From assembly GCA_937958695.1 (NCBI GenBank), contig CALGNK010000046.1:1-20923 (forward strand): DNA of 20,923 nucleotides, in the 5' to 3' direction. This document shows positions 1-8,233 of the stretch, piece after piece. Each line of letters opens with the position of its first letter. Position 1 is the first letter of the stretch. The notes under the pieces are model-generated. The model was not told where the DNA came from and made no database searches. It saw only the letters and a list, made by a program, of their open reading frames with translations. The stretch is from an uncultured bacterium (lineage in GTDB: Bacteria; DUMJ01). Position numbers and translations under genes: made by a program.

Positions 1-189
1 AAGTCCGATAGAGGTAAGGAAGAGCATAATAAGGGGAGATAGGTTTAAGTTTACAACTGAGCTATATAGATGAAAGGGGATGAGAATGTAGGAAAAGTTT
101 AGGAATATTAAAGTAAGATATAAATTTAGTCTAGATAACCCAAGAAGGGTAGTGTAATTATAAGGTAAGCAATAAAATACATAAAAATT

Positions 190-1545
190 ATGAAGGAGGA
201 GTTATTTGGTGATGAAGAAAAAATATTGGTTTTAATTTTGTCTTTTGTACTTATGATATCTTATACTAGCTATTCTTACAGTAAAGTTACTATTAGATGG
301 TGGGGAATAGTAGGTGGCCCGCAAGGCGAAGCTTTAAAAGCTTTGGCTAATAAATATATGAAATTAAATCCAGAAATCACTATAGAGATAAGAGAGGGTA
401 CTTTAGGACTTACAGATGTAGCTGCATTTTTAGCAGCTATTTCTGCTAAACAGACTCCAGAGCTCCTTTATTGGGATAGATTTACGGTAGCTGAATTTGC
501 TGCACGTGGTGCTTTTATGCCTCTAGAAGAATTTATTACTTCCTCTAAAGTTATAAAGACTAAAGATATGTATGCTTATGCCCTAAAGGAGGCTAGCTTT
601 AAAGGACATATTTATGCTGTTCCACACGATGCTGCTACTCATGGATTGGCTATCAATATGACGCATTATAAAGAAGCTGGACTAGACCCTTCTAAACCCC
701 CAAGGGATTTTGAAGAATTTATAGTTTATGCTAAGAAGTTTACTAAATATGATGACAAAGGTAATATAATTAGGTGTGGGATAGAAGCAAGTGAATATTT
801 TAATGATCCTACCCCTCTAGTTGTCCTTATGAAAAGTGCTGGAGCGGATTGGGTTTCTATAGATGGAAAGAAGTGCACAGTGAATGACCCTAGAATAGTA
901 GCAGCTCTCGAAGCTATTGTAAGGCTTTGCGATACTTTAGGAGGTAGGCAGAAGTTGCAGGATTTTATAAGCGCACAAGAGGTTATGGCTGGAATATCTT
1001 ATTTTGCTGCAGAGCTTACATCTCAATACTATAGGGGTGGATTATGGCTTCTGGCTCAGATGCGACGAGCTAAGCCAGAACTAGCAAAAAGTGTAAAGGT
1101 ATTTCCTAGTCCTCCTATGCCAGGAGGTAAGCCTAAGGCTTTTATGGGTGGTTTTAGTTTTGTTATTCCTGCTGGAACACCTTTAGATAAGGCAAAGGAG
1201 GCTTTTAAGTTTATAGAATTTTGTATGGCTCCTGAAAATATTTTAGAATATGAGAAATCTTCTACTAAGATAATTCCTTATCATAGTGCTATAAATCTTA
1301 CTAAAAAAGAATTACAAGCTAAACCTCAAGACTTTTTTGCTCCACATTTATGGAAAGATTTTTTGGACCTTATTCGTATAGGAACGCCTAGAACTCCTAC
1401 ACCATTTAACTTCCTTATGTATACAGAGTTGAGAAGAGCAGTAGACAATGCTACTTATCATAAGATGTCTCCTAAAGAAGCACTTGATCAAGCTGCTGCT
1501 GTAATCCAGAAGAATCTTGATGAATTTTATAAGAAGGAGAGATAA
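190..1545 (+). CDS. ABC transporter substrate-binding protein, family 1 (MalE/UgpB-like sugar type), start region probably frameshifted
   Basis: Extracytoplasmic binding protein for a carbohydrate-type ABC importer; it would deliver ligand to the two permeases encoded directly downstream. Seen: a hydrophobic segment at residues about 11-30, then a mature domain opening with TIRWWG; the motif PAGTPLDKAKEAFKFIEF in the C-terminal half is typical of family-1 binding proteins. Length (451 aa) is normal. The open frame begins at ATG 190 with MKEELFGDEEK, an acidic lead that makes a poor signal peptide and contains the Shine-Dalgarno sequence itself. If the A6 run at 218-223 had one more A, translation from GTG 209/ATG 212 would read MKKKILVLILSF, a textbook signal peptide continuing in the observed frame. 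The true start is therefore probably 209/212 with a real or assembly deletion. It ends 2 bp before the first permease. Substrate unknown; the sulfatases in the operon suggest an acidic sugar. Confidence 0.85.
   Translation: MKEELFGDEEKILVLILSFVLMISYTSYSYSKVTIRWWGIVGGPQGEALKALANKYMKLNPEITIEIREGTLGLTDVAAFLAAISAKQTPELLYWDRFTVAEFAARGAFMPLEEFITSSKVIKTKDMYAYALKEASFKGHIYAVPHDAATHGLAINMTHYKEAGLDPSKPPRDFEEFIVYAKKFTKYDDKGNIIRCGIEASEYFNDPTPLVVLMKSAGADWVSIDGKKCTVNDPRIVAALEAIVRLCDTLGGRQKLQDFISAQEVMAGISYFAAELTSQYYRGGLWLLAQMRRAKPELAKSVKVFPSPPMPGGKPKAFMGGFSFVIPAGTPLDKAKEAFKFIEFCMAPENILEYEKSSTKIIPYHSAINLTKKELQAKPQDFFAPHLWKDFLDLIRIGTPRTPTPFNFLMYTELRRAVDNATYHKMSPKEALDQAAAVIQKNLDEFYKKER
194..200 (+). promoter_or_regulatory. 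Shine-Dalgarno site that decides the start of the first binding-protein gene
   Basis: AGGAGG lies at 194-199, just inside the longest open frame, which opens at ATG 190. It is correctly placed for GTG 209 (about 9 nt away) or ATG 212, but not for ATG 190, which it overlaps. GTG 209/ATG 212 are in a different frame from the rest of the gene, which points to an indel in the following A6 run (218-223). Confidence 0.6.
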
Positions 1546-1547
1546 AG

Positions 1548-2429
1548 GTGAGTTCTTTTAAGAAAGTCCAAACTACCGCAGGAATAATCTGTGCATTACC
1601 TTCTATCCTTGGTTTCTTTATCTTTGTATTAGGTCCCGCTATAGCTTCTGCTTATTTTAGTTTTACTAGATATACAGTTATAGAACAGCCAGAGTTTATA
1701 GGTCTTGAAAACTATAGATCATTGATTTTTGAAGACCTTTTTAAGGTTTCTTTTTATAACACTATATATCTGACAAGTTTAGGTGTTTTATCTACCATAA
1801 TAACCGCACTCGCTTTAGCTATTCTTTTAAACCAAAAGTTAAAGGGAATAAGTATTTATAGAACGGTCTTCTTTGTGCCATCTATTACTCCTCTGGTAGC
1901 TAACGCGGTGATTTGGACCCTTTTCTTAAATGGTAAATATGGATTAATCAATTATGTATTATCTTGGTTCGGCATAAATGGCCCAGCGTGGTTAGCCGAT
2001 CCACGCTGGGCTAAGCCAGCCCTTATCATGATGGGGATATGGGGAGTAGGTCAATCTATAGTGATTTATCTGGCTGGACTTCAAGGAATCCCCTTAGAAT
2101 TCTATGAAGCTGCAGAAGTTGATGGGGCAGGTATTATAGCAAGATTTAGATATATTACCTGGCCATTACTTTCTCCTACTACATTTTTTATATTGATTAC
2201 ATCCACTATAAATCATTTCCAGATGTTTGTCCAACCATATGTTATGACTCAAGGAGGTCCAGCTGATGCTACGATGACTTATGTATATCTACTTTATAAC
2301 AAGGCATTTGGCTGGTTCAAGATGGGAGAGGCATGTGCTATGGCTTGGATGTTGTTTATATTAGTAATTACCCTTACCATGTTACAATTTTATTTTAGTA
2401 AGAAGTGGGTCCATTATGAACTTTTCTAG
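1548..2429 (+). CDS. ABC transporter permease, MalF/UgpA type
   Basis: Inner-membrane subunit of a carbohydrate ABC importer. Seen: 293 aa with about six hydrophobic segments (first at residues 12-34, last at about 262-284) and a good EAA loop at residues 185-209 (FYEAAEVDGAGIIARF followed by ITWPLLSP), the site that docks the ATPase. The segment WLADPRWAKPAL (148-159) is typical of the MalF branch. It starts with GTG, 2 bp after the binding-protein stop, with AAGGAGAG at 1534-1541 as its ribosome binding site. It pairs with the MalG-type permease 16 bp downstream. No ATP-binding subunit is encoded in the window; a shared MsmX-like ATPase elsewhere is the usual answer for such operons, but that is inference. 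A GC-rich inverted repeat lies inside the coding region at 1981-2011. Confidence 0.93.
   Translation: MSSFKKVQTTAGIICALPSILGFFIFVLGPAIASAYFSFTRYTVIEQPEFIGLENYRSLIFEDLFKVSFYNTIYLTSLGVLSTIITALALAILLNQKLKGISIYRTVFFVPSITPLVANAVIWTLFLNGKYGLINYVLSWFGINGPAWLADPRWAKPALIMMGIWGVGQSIVIYLAGLQGIPLEFYEAAEVDGAGIIARFRYITWPLLSPTTFFILITSTINHFQMFVQPYVMTQGGPADATMTYVYLLYNKAFGWFKMGEACAMAWMLFILVITLTMLQFYFSKKWVHYELF
1981..2011. repeat. Perfect GC-rich inverted repeat inside the permease gene
   Basis: Arms 1981-1991 (GCCCAGCGTGG) and 2001-2011 (CCACGCTGGGC) are exact reverse complements around a 9-nt loop. The arms are far more GC-rich than the surrounding AT-rich DNA. They encode the family-typical WLADPRWA segment, so the protein constrains part of the sequence, but the codon choice completes the stem. 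No T-run follows, so it is not a classical terminator. Confidence 0.75.
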
Positions 2430-2445
2430 TAGAAGGTGGTAAGAG

Positions 2446-3273
2446 ATGTTTAGAAGAAATTTGCTTTTTTTCTTGGCTTATTTTATTGCTTCGATTCTTG
2501 CTTTCTTCTTTCTATTACCTCTTTGGTGGATGGTATCTACCTCTTTAAAAACTAGTGATCAGATTTTTATTTTCCCACCAACTTGGTATCCGAATCCAAT
2601 CAGATTTTCAAATTATGGAGAAGCTTTAAGTAAGATAAATTTTTTTAGACACTTTTCTAATACCCTTTATGTTACTCTTATGACTCTGATCGGAGTATTC
2701 TTTTCGGCTCCTCTTGCAGCTTACTCTTTTTCTAGATTAAAGTGGAGAGGTAGAGATTTTTGGTTTTTTACTATATTGAGCACTATGATGTTACCCCCTC
2801 AAGTTACTATGATACCTTTGTATATGATCTTCAGTAGGATAGGATGGATAGATAGTTTTAAACCATTATATATAAGGTTTTATTTTGGACCACCTTATTT
2901 TATATTTCTCTTAAGACAGTATTTCTTGACTATTCCTTCCTCTTTTGATGATGCAGCTTATATAGATGGTTGTAGTCCATACCGAGTTTATTGGAGTATA
3001 ATGTTACCCTTAGTCAAACCTGCACTTATAACTGTGGCGATATTTGTTTTTCTTAATACTTGGAACGATTTTATAAATCCCCTATTATATCTTCATAGCC
3101 CTAATTTATATACCTTAGCTATAGCTCTTAATATTTTTAAAGGTCAGTATGAGGTAGACTGGAGTTATCTTATGGCTATTTCTACTCTAATGACTACCCC
3201 TGTACTCTTAATCTTTTTCCTACTTCAGAGGTATTTTATAAGAGGGATAGTGTTAAGTGGAATAAAGGGATAA
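2446..3273 (+). CDS. ABC transporter permease, MalG/UgpE type
   Basis: Second inner-membrane subunit of the carbohydrate importer. Seen: 275 aa, N-terminal membrane segment at residues 7-30, several later ones, and an EAA-type loop at about 167-195 (FDDAAYIDGCSPYRVYWSIM, then LPLVKPA). In the usual EAA core the second residue before the Ala pair is Glu; here it reads DDAA, a mild variation. The motif MLPPQVTMIPLY at 115-126 is typical of the MalG branch. The ribosome binding site is AAGGTGG at 2433-2439. The gene is 16 bp downstream of the MalF-type subunit and 14 bp upstream of the first sulfatase-like gene, so uptake and hydrolysis are very likely cotranscribed. Confidence 0.93.
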   Translation: MFRRNLLFFLAYFIASILAFFFLLPLWWMVSTSLKTSDQIFIFPPTWYPNPIRFSNYGEALSKINFFRHFSNTLYVTLMTLIGVFFSAPLAAYSFSRLKWRGRDFWFFTILSTMMLPPQVTMIPLYMIFSRIGWIDSFKPLYIRFYFGPPYFIFLLRQYFLTIPSSFDDAAYIDGCSPYRVYWSIMLPLVKPALITVAIFVFLNTWNDFINPLLYLHSPNLYTLAIALNIFKGQYEVDWSYLMAISTLMTTPVLLIFFLLQRYFIRGIVLSGIKG

Positions 3274-3287
3274 AAGGAGGAAAATAT

Positions 3288-4685
3288 ATGAATGTCTTTG
3301 TTATTGTTACAGACAGTATGAGAAAGGATGCCTTAGGATGTTATGGAGGTAAAGCCAAAACTCCAAATATAGATAGCTTAGCAAAGGATGGGATAATTTT
3401 TACTAACGCTTATAGTGAGGGTTTACCTACTTTACCTACAAGAACAACTTGGTGGACAGGAAGGTATACTTTTCCTGTTCGTGGTTGGCAGCCCTTTGAA
3501 TCCTCAGATTTGCTTTTAGCTGAAGTCCTTTGGGATAAGGGTTATACGTCTTGTTTAGTTTCAGATACGTATCATATGCATAAACCAGTTTATAATTGTG
3601 GTAGGGGGTTTGATACAGTAATTTGGATAAGAGGCCAGGAATATGATCCTTGGATTATAGATGATATAAATGTAGATATATCTAAATATCACAGGTTAAG
3701 GGGAGACTCTTCCGATTTTTTATGGAAGCCTAGATTTGAACAGTATCTTAAGAATGTATCCTGGTATAAGAATGAGGAAGATTACTGTGTAGCTAGAGTG
3801 TTTAAGTCTGCAATAGAATGGTTACAAAGAATAAGTAAGGAATATAAAGATAGACTTTTCCTATGGATAGATGCATTTGATCCTCATGAACCTTGGGACC
3901 CTCCTGAACCATATAGAAGTATGTACAATCCTAATTATTCAGGGCAGGAATTGATAGATCCTGTTCCAGGCATAGTAGAAGGTTATATGACTGAGGAGGA
4001 ACTTCAGCATACTATAGCTTTATATCATGGAGAAGTTTCATTTGTAGATAGATGGGTAGGTGTATTTCTTGAAGAGCTGAAATCTCTGGATTTATACGAT
4101 GATTCTATAATAATATACACCTCTGATCACGGAGAACCATTTGGAGAGCATGGGATTATAAGAAAAGCAAGACCTTGGAATTATGAAGAGTTAGTTCATA
4201 TTCCTTTGGTTATAAAATATCCAGGTATTTCAGGTAGTAAAGTAGTAGAATCTATTGTACAAACCACCGATTTAATGCCAACTATATTAGATATGCTAGA
4301 TATAAACAAAGATTCCCTTACTCTAGACTTTCTAGCCCCAGCTTCTACCGGAACGTTTCCTCAAGATATGAGGCTTTACTCTAAGAAGGTCCTTTTAGAG
4401 GGTAACAGTATGTTGCCTCTTATAAAAGGAGATATAGAGAAGATAAGAGAATATGCATTTATAGGACATTATAAACAGTCTTGGACGATAAGAAATTTAG
4501 ATTATAGTTTTCACCTTTTTATAGACGGTTCTAAAAAACCAGAACTTTACAATTTAAAAACTGATCCTTGGGAAAAGAATAACATAATTGAAAAAGAGCC
4601 TCATATAGCAGAAGAACTAGAGAGAATACTAAAGAATTTTGCTGATGAGATTATACAGAAGAGGAGAAAAGAATATGAAACCTAA
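3288..4685 (+). CDS. Sulfatase-superfamily hydrolase with Thr in place of the formylglycine Cys
   Basis: Member of the sulfatase/alkaline phosphatase superfamily, 465 aa. Seen: metal ligand Asp9 followed by Ser10 at the end of strand 1; active-site segment T48-L-P50-T-R52 where sulfatases have C-x-P-x-R; D93-T-Y-H96 where canonical sulfatases have G-K-x-H; FDPHEPWDPP with His200; SDHGE with Asp280-His281; and Lys293. No signal peptide precedes strand 1, so the enzyme is cytoplasmic. Thr is not a known substrate of formylglycine-generating enzymes, so this is probably not an ordinary formylglycine sulfatase. Thr nucleophiles are known in related phosphodiesterases and phosphoethanolamine transferases, so phosphoester cleavage or transfer is possible. 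First of three hydrolases in the transporter operon; its last 11 bp overlap the next gene. Ribosome binding site AAAGGAGG at 3272-3279. Superfamily certain; reaction not known. Confidence 0.9.
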   Translation: MNVFVIVTDSMRKDALGCYGGKAKTPNIDSLAKDGIIFTNAYSEGLPTLPTRTTWWTGRYTFPVRGWQPFESSDLLLAEVLWDKGYTSCLVSDTYHMHKPVYNCGRGFDTVIWIRGQEYDPWIIDDINVDISKYHRLRGDSSDFLWKPRFEQYLKNVSWYKNEEDYCVARVFKSAIEWLQRISKEYKDRLFLWIDAFDPHEPWDPPEPYRSMYNPNYSGQELIDPVPGIVEGYMTEEELQHTIALYHGEVSFVDRWVGVFLEELKSLDLYDDSIIIYTSDHGEPFGEHGIIRKARPWNYEELVHIPLVIKYPGISGSKVVESIVQTTDLMPTILDMLDINKDSLTLDFLAPASTGTFPQDMRLYSKKVLLEGNSMLPLIKGDIEKIREYAFIGHYKQSWTIRNLDYSFHLFIDGSKKPELYNLKTDPWEKNNIIEKEPHIAEELERILKNFADEIIQKRRKEYET

Positions 4686-5994
4686 TATTCTAATGATAAT
4701 CTGTCATGATTTAGGACAGCACTTGAGATGTTATGATAATTTATCTGTAGAGACGCCTAACATAGATTCTATAGCTCATAATGGCACCCTCTTTAGAAAT
4801 TATTTTGCAACTGCTCCTCTTTGTAGTCCAAGTAGGGGAAGCATCATGACAGGGAAATATCCAGCTAAAACTGGTTTTATGGGGTTAGTAAATAGAGGCT
4901 GGGAGTTACCAAATAGTGAGAAGACTATGCCTCAGTACTTAAAGGAGATTGGATATTCTACTTATCTTTTTGGGTTTCAGCATGAAAGGCGAAATCCAAA
5001 GTCTTTAGGGTATGATTATGTCTTTGGTTGGAATGACCCGCCCCATTTAGCAAGAAAGATAACACCATTGGTATTAGATTTTATAAGAGAAGTAAAAGTA
5101 CCATTTTTTGCCTGTGTAGGCTTTTTTGAAGTCCACAGACCATGGGATATCTATAGAAAAGTTGATCCTAAAATTGTAAAGATACCTCCTTATTTACCAG
5201 ATACTCCAGAAGTTAGAGAAGATCTGGCAATGTTTTATGGAGCAATATTAGAAACTGATTATTATGTGGGGAAAGTATTAGAAGCATTGAGGGAGAATAA
5301 TAAAGAAGAAGATACCATTTTAATCTTTACCACTGATCATGGTATAGCGTTTCCTAGAGCAAAGTCTACTCTTTATGATCCTGGAATAAAGACTACATTA
5401 ATAATGAGATGGCCTAAAGGAAACTTAGTTAATGGAAAGGTATACAATGAATTACTAAGTAATGTAGATCTTCTACCAACGATACTTGATATAGTTAATG
5501 TTGAAATTCCAAATTCCTTGCAGGGTAAGAGTTTTAAACCACTTATTGAAGGAAGAGATTATAAACCTAGAGAAGAAATATTTGCCCAAAAAGATTGGCA
5601 TGATATTTATGATCCGATTAGATGTATAAGGACGAAAAGATTTAAATATATAAGGAATTTTGTAGAAGGTATATGGCCTTATTTGCCACTACCACTAGAT
5701 ATAGAAGAAAGTCTTACTAGGAGGTCTTTAGGTAATTCCCATTACCTAAGGTTAAGAGAAAGAGAAGAACTTTATGACTTAGAGAATGATCCAAATGAGT
5801 TTTATAATCTTGCTAGAGATCCGAAATATTTATCAGTATTAGAATCTCTTAGGTTAAAGCTACAAAGTTGGATGGAAGAAAATGATGATCCGATTCTTAA
5901 AGGAGCTATACCTGTTCCAGGTAAAGGATTTGTTCAAGACCCTGTCCCTATGTTTGAAGATACAAAAGATGACATAGTTGGCAAGTTAATGTAG
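4675..5994 (+). CDS. Sulfatase, Cys-type with His-Asp metal motif
   Basis: Predicted sulfate-ester (or N-sulfate) hydrolase, 439 aa, cytoplasmic because no signal peptide precedes the first strand. Seen: C50-S-P-S-R54, the canonical formylglycine motif, followed by GSIMTGKYP; D221-H222 as distal metal ligands; Lys230; His154 in FFEVHRPW. Two differences from the textbook: strand 1 ends in C-H-D-L-G (His11-Asp12) rather than D-D, and the GKxH motif reads G-F-Q-H. From memory this HDLG/GFQH combination recurs in a bacterial sulfatase clade related to heparan N-sulfatases; I cannot verify that here. I chose ATG 4675 over the in-frame ATG 4639 because GAGGAG at 4661-4666 sits 8 nt upstream and the protein then begins MKPNILMI, as its relatives do. 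It overlaps the upstream gene by 11 bp. It needs a maturase, none of which is in the window. Confidence 0.9.
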   Translation: MKPNILMIICHDLGQHLRCYDNLSVETPNIDSIAHNGTLFRNYFATAPLCSPSRGSIMTGKYPAKTGFMGLVNRGWELPNSEKTMPQYLKEIGYSTYLFGFQHERRNPKSLGYDYVFGWNDPPHLARKITPLVLDFIREVKVPFFACVGFFEVHRPWDIYRKVDPKIVKIPPYLPDTPEVREDLAMFYGAILETDYYVGKVLEALRENNKEEDTILIFTTDHGIAFPRAKSTLYDPGIKTTLIMRWPKGNLVNGKVYNELLSNVDLLPTILDIVNVEIPNSLQGKSFKPLIEGRDYKPREEIFAQKDWHDIYDPIRCIRTKRFKYIRNFVEGIWPYLPLPLDIEESLTRRSLGNSHYLRLREREELYDLENDPNEFYNLARDPKYLSVLESLRLKLQSWMEENDDPILKGAIPVPGKGFVQDPVPMFEDTKDDIVGKLM

Positions 5995-6004
5995 GAGGAT
6001 ATTT

Positions 6005-7567
6005 ATGTTAAATTATTCTAAAAGACCAAATGTCTTATGTTTTATTACCGATCAGCAGAGAGCGGATCATCTAGGCTGTATGGGAAATCCTATTGTCAGA
6101 ACTCCTAATATTGATGCTATCGCCAAAAGTGGTATAGTTTTTCAGCGTGCTTATGTTTCTAATCCCCTCTGTATGCCCGCTAGAGCTACACTTTTTACTG
6201 GCAGAACCCCTAGAGGTCACGGAGTAAGAACAAATGGTATACCTCTTTCTAATAATATTCCGACAATGGTTGAAGCTCTAAGAATTGCAGGTTATAGAAC
6301 CCATTCTATAGGTAAATTACACTTGAATACCTTTGATACTCCGCGTGGAGTTGATCCTAAAACTTTAAAGCCAGAAAAATTCCCAGAGTCTAGATGGATG
6401 TGGATTAATGAAAAGATTAAAAGTATTCCAACCCCATATTATGGTTTTGAAAAGGTTGATTTTGTTGGAGGCCATGTAAGCTATGTATTTGGAGATTATT
6501 TAAATTGGCTTAAAGAAAACTATCCTGGAATGGAGAAGTTGCTCCTTAAAGAGAATGCCTTGGAAAAGCCTAGTGGAGCTGATCAATGTTATAAAATGTC
6601 TTTGCCTGAAGAATTACATTATAATCGTTGGATAGCAGATCAAACAATAAGATTTTTAGAAGAAGCTAAAGAGGATTCTAAGCCATTTTTCTTGTGGTGC
6701 TCTTTTCCAGATCCTCATCATCCTTATAGTGTTCCTGCACCGTGGTGTTATATGTACGATCCAAAAGACATACCTTTACCTATAAGAAGAGAAGGAGAAT
6801 TGGAAGACCTACCTCCTTTTTACAAGAAAATTTATGAAGAAGGTGCCCCTTTAGTAAGTGGTCTTCTAGGAGCGTCTAAGATGCCGGATAAACATATACG
6901 AGAGATTATAGCTATGACTTACGGGATGATAAGCTTTGTAGATAATGAGATAGGAAGAATTATAAAAAAGTTAGAAGAGCTTGGCTTAAGAGAGAATACA
7001 ATAGTTATATTTATGTCTGATCATGGGGATATGATGGGAGATCACTGGATGGTTAGAAAAGGACCGTTTCATTTCGATGGACTTCTTAAAATACCTTTCA
7101 TATGGAGTTTTCCTGGACGCTTTCCTGAAGGAAGAGTTATAAAAAGCCTTGTAAGCCAGATAGATTTTGCTCCTACAATCTTAGATCTATGTGGTGCTCC
7201 TATCCCTGAAGGAGAAGTCCCTGAAGAACCAGAAGCTCCTGAAATGCTACCACCATGGCCAGGTAAGTCTTTAAAAGAGATCTTCGAAGGGAAACTAGAT
7301 AAGGTTAATGACTATATAATAGTAGAAAATGATGAAGATTATTTAGGCCTTAGATTGAGAACTTTTATTACTGAAAGATATAAAATAACCATATACCCAG
7401 GAAAAGATTTTGGTGAGCTATTTGACCTTAATGAAGATCCACAAGAGCTATTTAATCTTTGGTGGGAACCTCAATTCCAAGAGTTAAAGAAGAATTTAAT
7501 TTTACAATTTACTGATGCTTATATACTTCAGGAAAGTACTTTACCAAGGCGTCTATGTCATGCATAA
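6005..7567 (+). CDS. Sulfatase, canonical Cys-type (arylsulfatase / phosphonate monoester hydrolase-like)
   Basis: Predicted sulfatase, 520 aa, with the most canonical active site in the window. Seen: T-D16-Q17-Q-R after strand 1, the Asp-Gln metal pair typical of the arylsulfatase/choline sulfatase/phosphonate monoester hydrolase branch; C56-M-P-A-R60 for formylglycine; G-K104-L-H106; FPDPHHPY with His238; SDHGDMMGDH with Asp339-His340; Lys352. No signal peptide, so cytoplasmic. A long insert between residues 107 and 200 and a Pro/Glu-rich stretch around 398-418 enlarge it relative to its neighbours. It is last in the transporter operon, 10 bp after the previous stop, with AGGAGG at 5993-5998 spaced 6 nt from ATG. 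The substrate could be a sulfate ester or phosphonate/phosphodiester, because this branch is promiscuous. Confidence 0.93.
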   Translation: MLNYSKRPNVLCFITDQQRADHLGCMGNPIVRTPNIDAIAKSGIVFQRAYVSNPLCMPARATLFTGRTPRGHGVRTNGIPLSNNIPTMVEALRIAGYRTHSIGKLHLNTFDTPRGVDPKTLKPEKFPESRWMWINEKIKSIPTPYYGFEKVDFVGGHVSYVFGDYLNWLKENYPGMEKLLLKENALEKPSGADQCYKMSLPEELHYNRWIADQTIRFLEEAKEDSKPFFLWCSFPDPHHPYSVPAPWCYMYDPKDIPLPIRREGELEDLPPFYKKIYEEGAPLVSGLLGASKMPDKHIREIIAMTYGMISFVDNEIGRIIKKLEELGLRENTIVIFMSDHGDMMGDHWMVRKGPFHFDGLLKIPFIWSFPGRFPEGRVIKSLVSQIDFAPTILDLCGAPIPEGEVPEEPEAPEMLPPWPGKSLKEIFEGKLDKVNDYIIVENDEDYLGLRLRTFITERYKITIYPGKDFGELFDLNEDPQELFNLWWEPQFQELKKNLILQFTDAYILQESTLPRRLCHA

Positions 7568-7633
7568 GACATAATAATTAAAGCTTATTTTCTAAAAATA
7601 TTACCAAATTCATATAAACCTTGATAGACAGGT

Positions 7634-7639
7634 TATAAT
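7634..7639 (+). promoter_or_regulatory. Possible -10 element for the CHR transporter pair
   Basis: TATAAT at 7634-7639 lies in the 72-105 bp gap after the sulfatase operon. No convincing -35 hexamer is present (best is TTCATA at 7609, spacer 19). A start point near 7646 would leave ATG 7640 untranscribed and favour ATG 7673 as the start of the next gene. Confidence 0.3.
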
Positions 7640-7672
7640 ATGAGATATGATTTTAAGTATCCAGAGGTAGTA

Positions 7673-8233
7673 ATGGATATAAAAGATGATGTAAAGTCTA
7701 AACTTGAATTGGCTTTTTCTATCTTTGTTGTGTTTTTTAAGATAGGTGCTTTTACTTGGGGGGGAGGTTATGCTATGCTTCCCCTCATAAAGAACGAGGT
7801 AGTAGAGAAGAAGAGTTGGCTTACATCTGAAGATTTTATAGATGGAATAGCGGTGTCTCAAAGCCTTCCTGGCCCAATCGCAATAAACATTGCTACCTTT
7901 GTTGGGAATAAACTCTGTGGGAAGTTTGGTTCATTAATGGCTTTAGCCGGTGCAATACTTCCCTCTTTTATCTCAATTTTAATCATAGCTATGTTCTTTT
8001 TAAGATTTCGTGAATTAACTCTTGTGCAGAACTTCTTTAGGGGAGCAAATCCTGCCATAGTTGCCCTTATAGTAAGTGCAGTGATAGATATAGGTAGAAG
8101 CGCATTGAAAAGATATAGAGAACTCATAATAACTATAACTCTTTTCTTTTTGCTTGTATATTTTAGGATTCATCCTATATGGGCAATATTAATATCGGCA
8201 ATTTTGGGGATAATTTTAGGGGAGAGAGGATGA
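7673..8233 (+). CDS. CHR-family (chromate transporter-type) membrane protein, first half
   Basis: Half-size CHR-family membrane protein, 186 aa from ATG 7673. Seen: the family signature FFKIGAFTWGGGYAMLPL (residues 21-38), then KKSWLTSEDF and SQSLPGPIAINIATFVG (62-78), followed by several hydrophobic helices to the C-terminus. Short CHR proteins are normally encoded in pairs and act together; some pairs expel chromate, but many are uncharacterised, so the substrate should not be assumed. An in-frame ATG at 7640 would add 11 residues; I prefer 7673 because AGAGGT at 7663-7668 precedes it and the protein then starts close to the conserved region. The stop overlaps the next start in an ATGA arrangement, indicating translational coupling. 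Confidence 0.88.
   Translation: MDIKDDVKSKLELAFSIFVVFFKIGAFTWGGGYAMLPLIKNEVVEKKSWLTSEDFIDGIAVSQSLPGPIAINIATFVGNKLCGKFGSLMALAGAILPSFISILIIAMFFLRFRELTLVQNFFRGANPAIVALIVSAVIDIGRSALKRYRELIITITLFFLLVYFRIHPIWAILISAILGIILGERG

Noticed and set aside
1-60. Possible third, degenerate copy of the leader repeat at the window start (shared GATAGAGGT and TTTAAGTTTA)
   Set aside because: Only a 9-mer and a 10-mer match, at different spacing and at a different distance from the gene, in purine-rich AT-rich DNA where such matches are expected.
4639-4674. Earlier ATG 4639 for the second sulfatase
   Set aside because: It adds a basic, unconserved 12-residue lead and has no ribosome binding site, while ATG 4675 has GAGGAG 8 nt upstream.
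7610-8127. Reading frames on the minus strand opposite the CHR genes, and similar minus-strand frames at 9118-9348, 9490-9705, 9998-10192, 14474-14803, 15887-16144, 17169-17656 and 18859-19115
   Set aside because: All lie antisense to well-supported plus-strand genes, show no recognisable domains, and read as low-complexity shadow translations.
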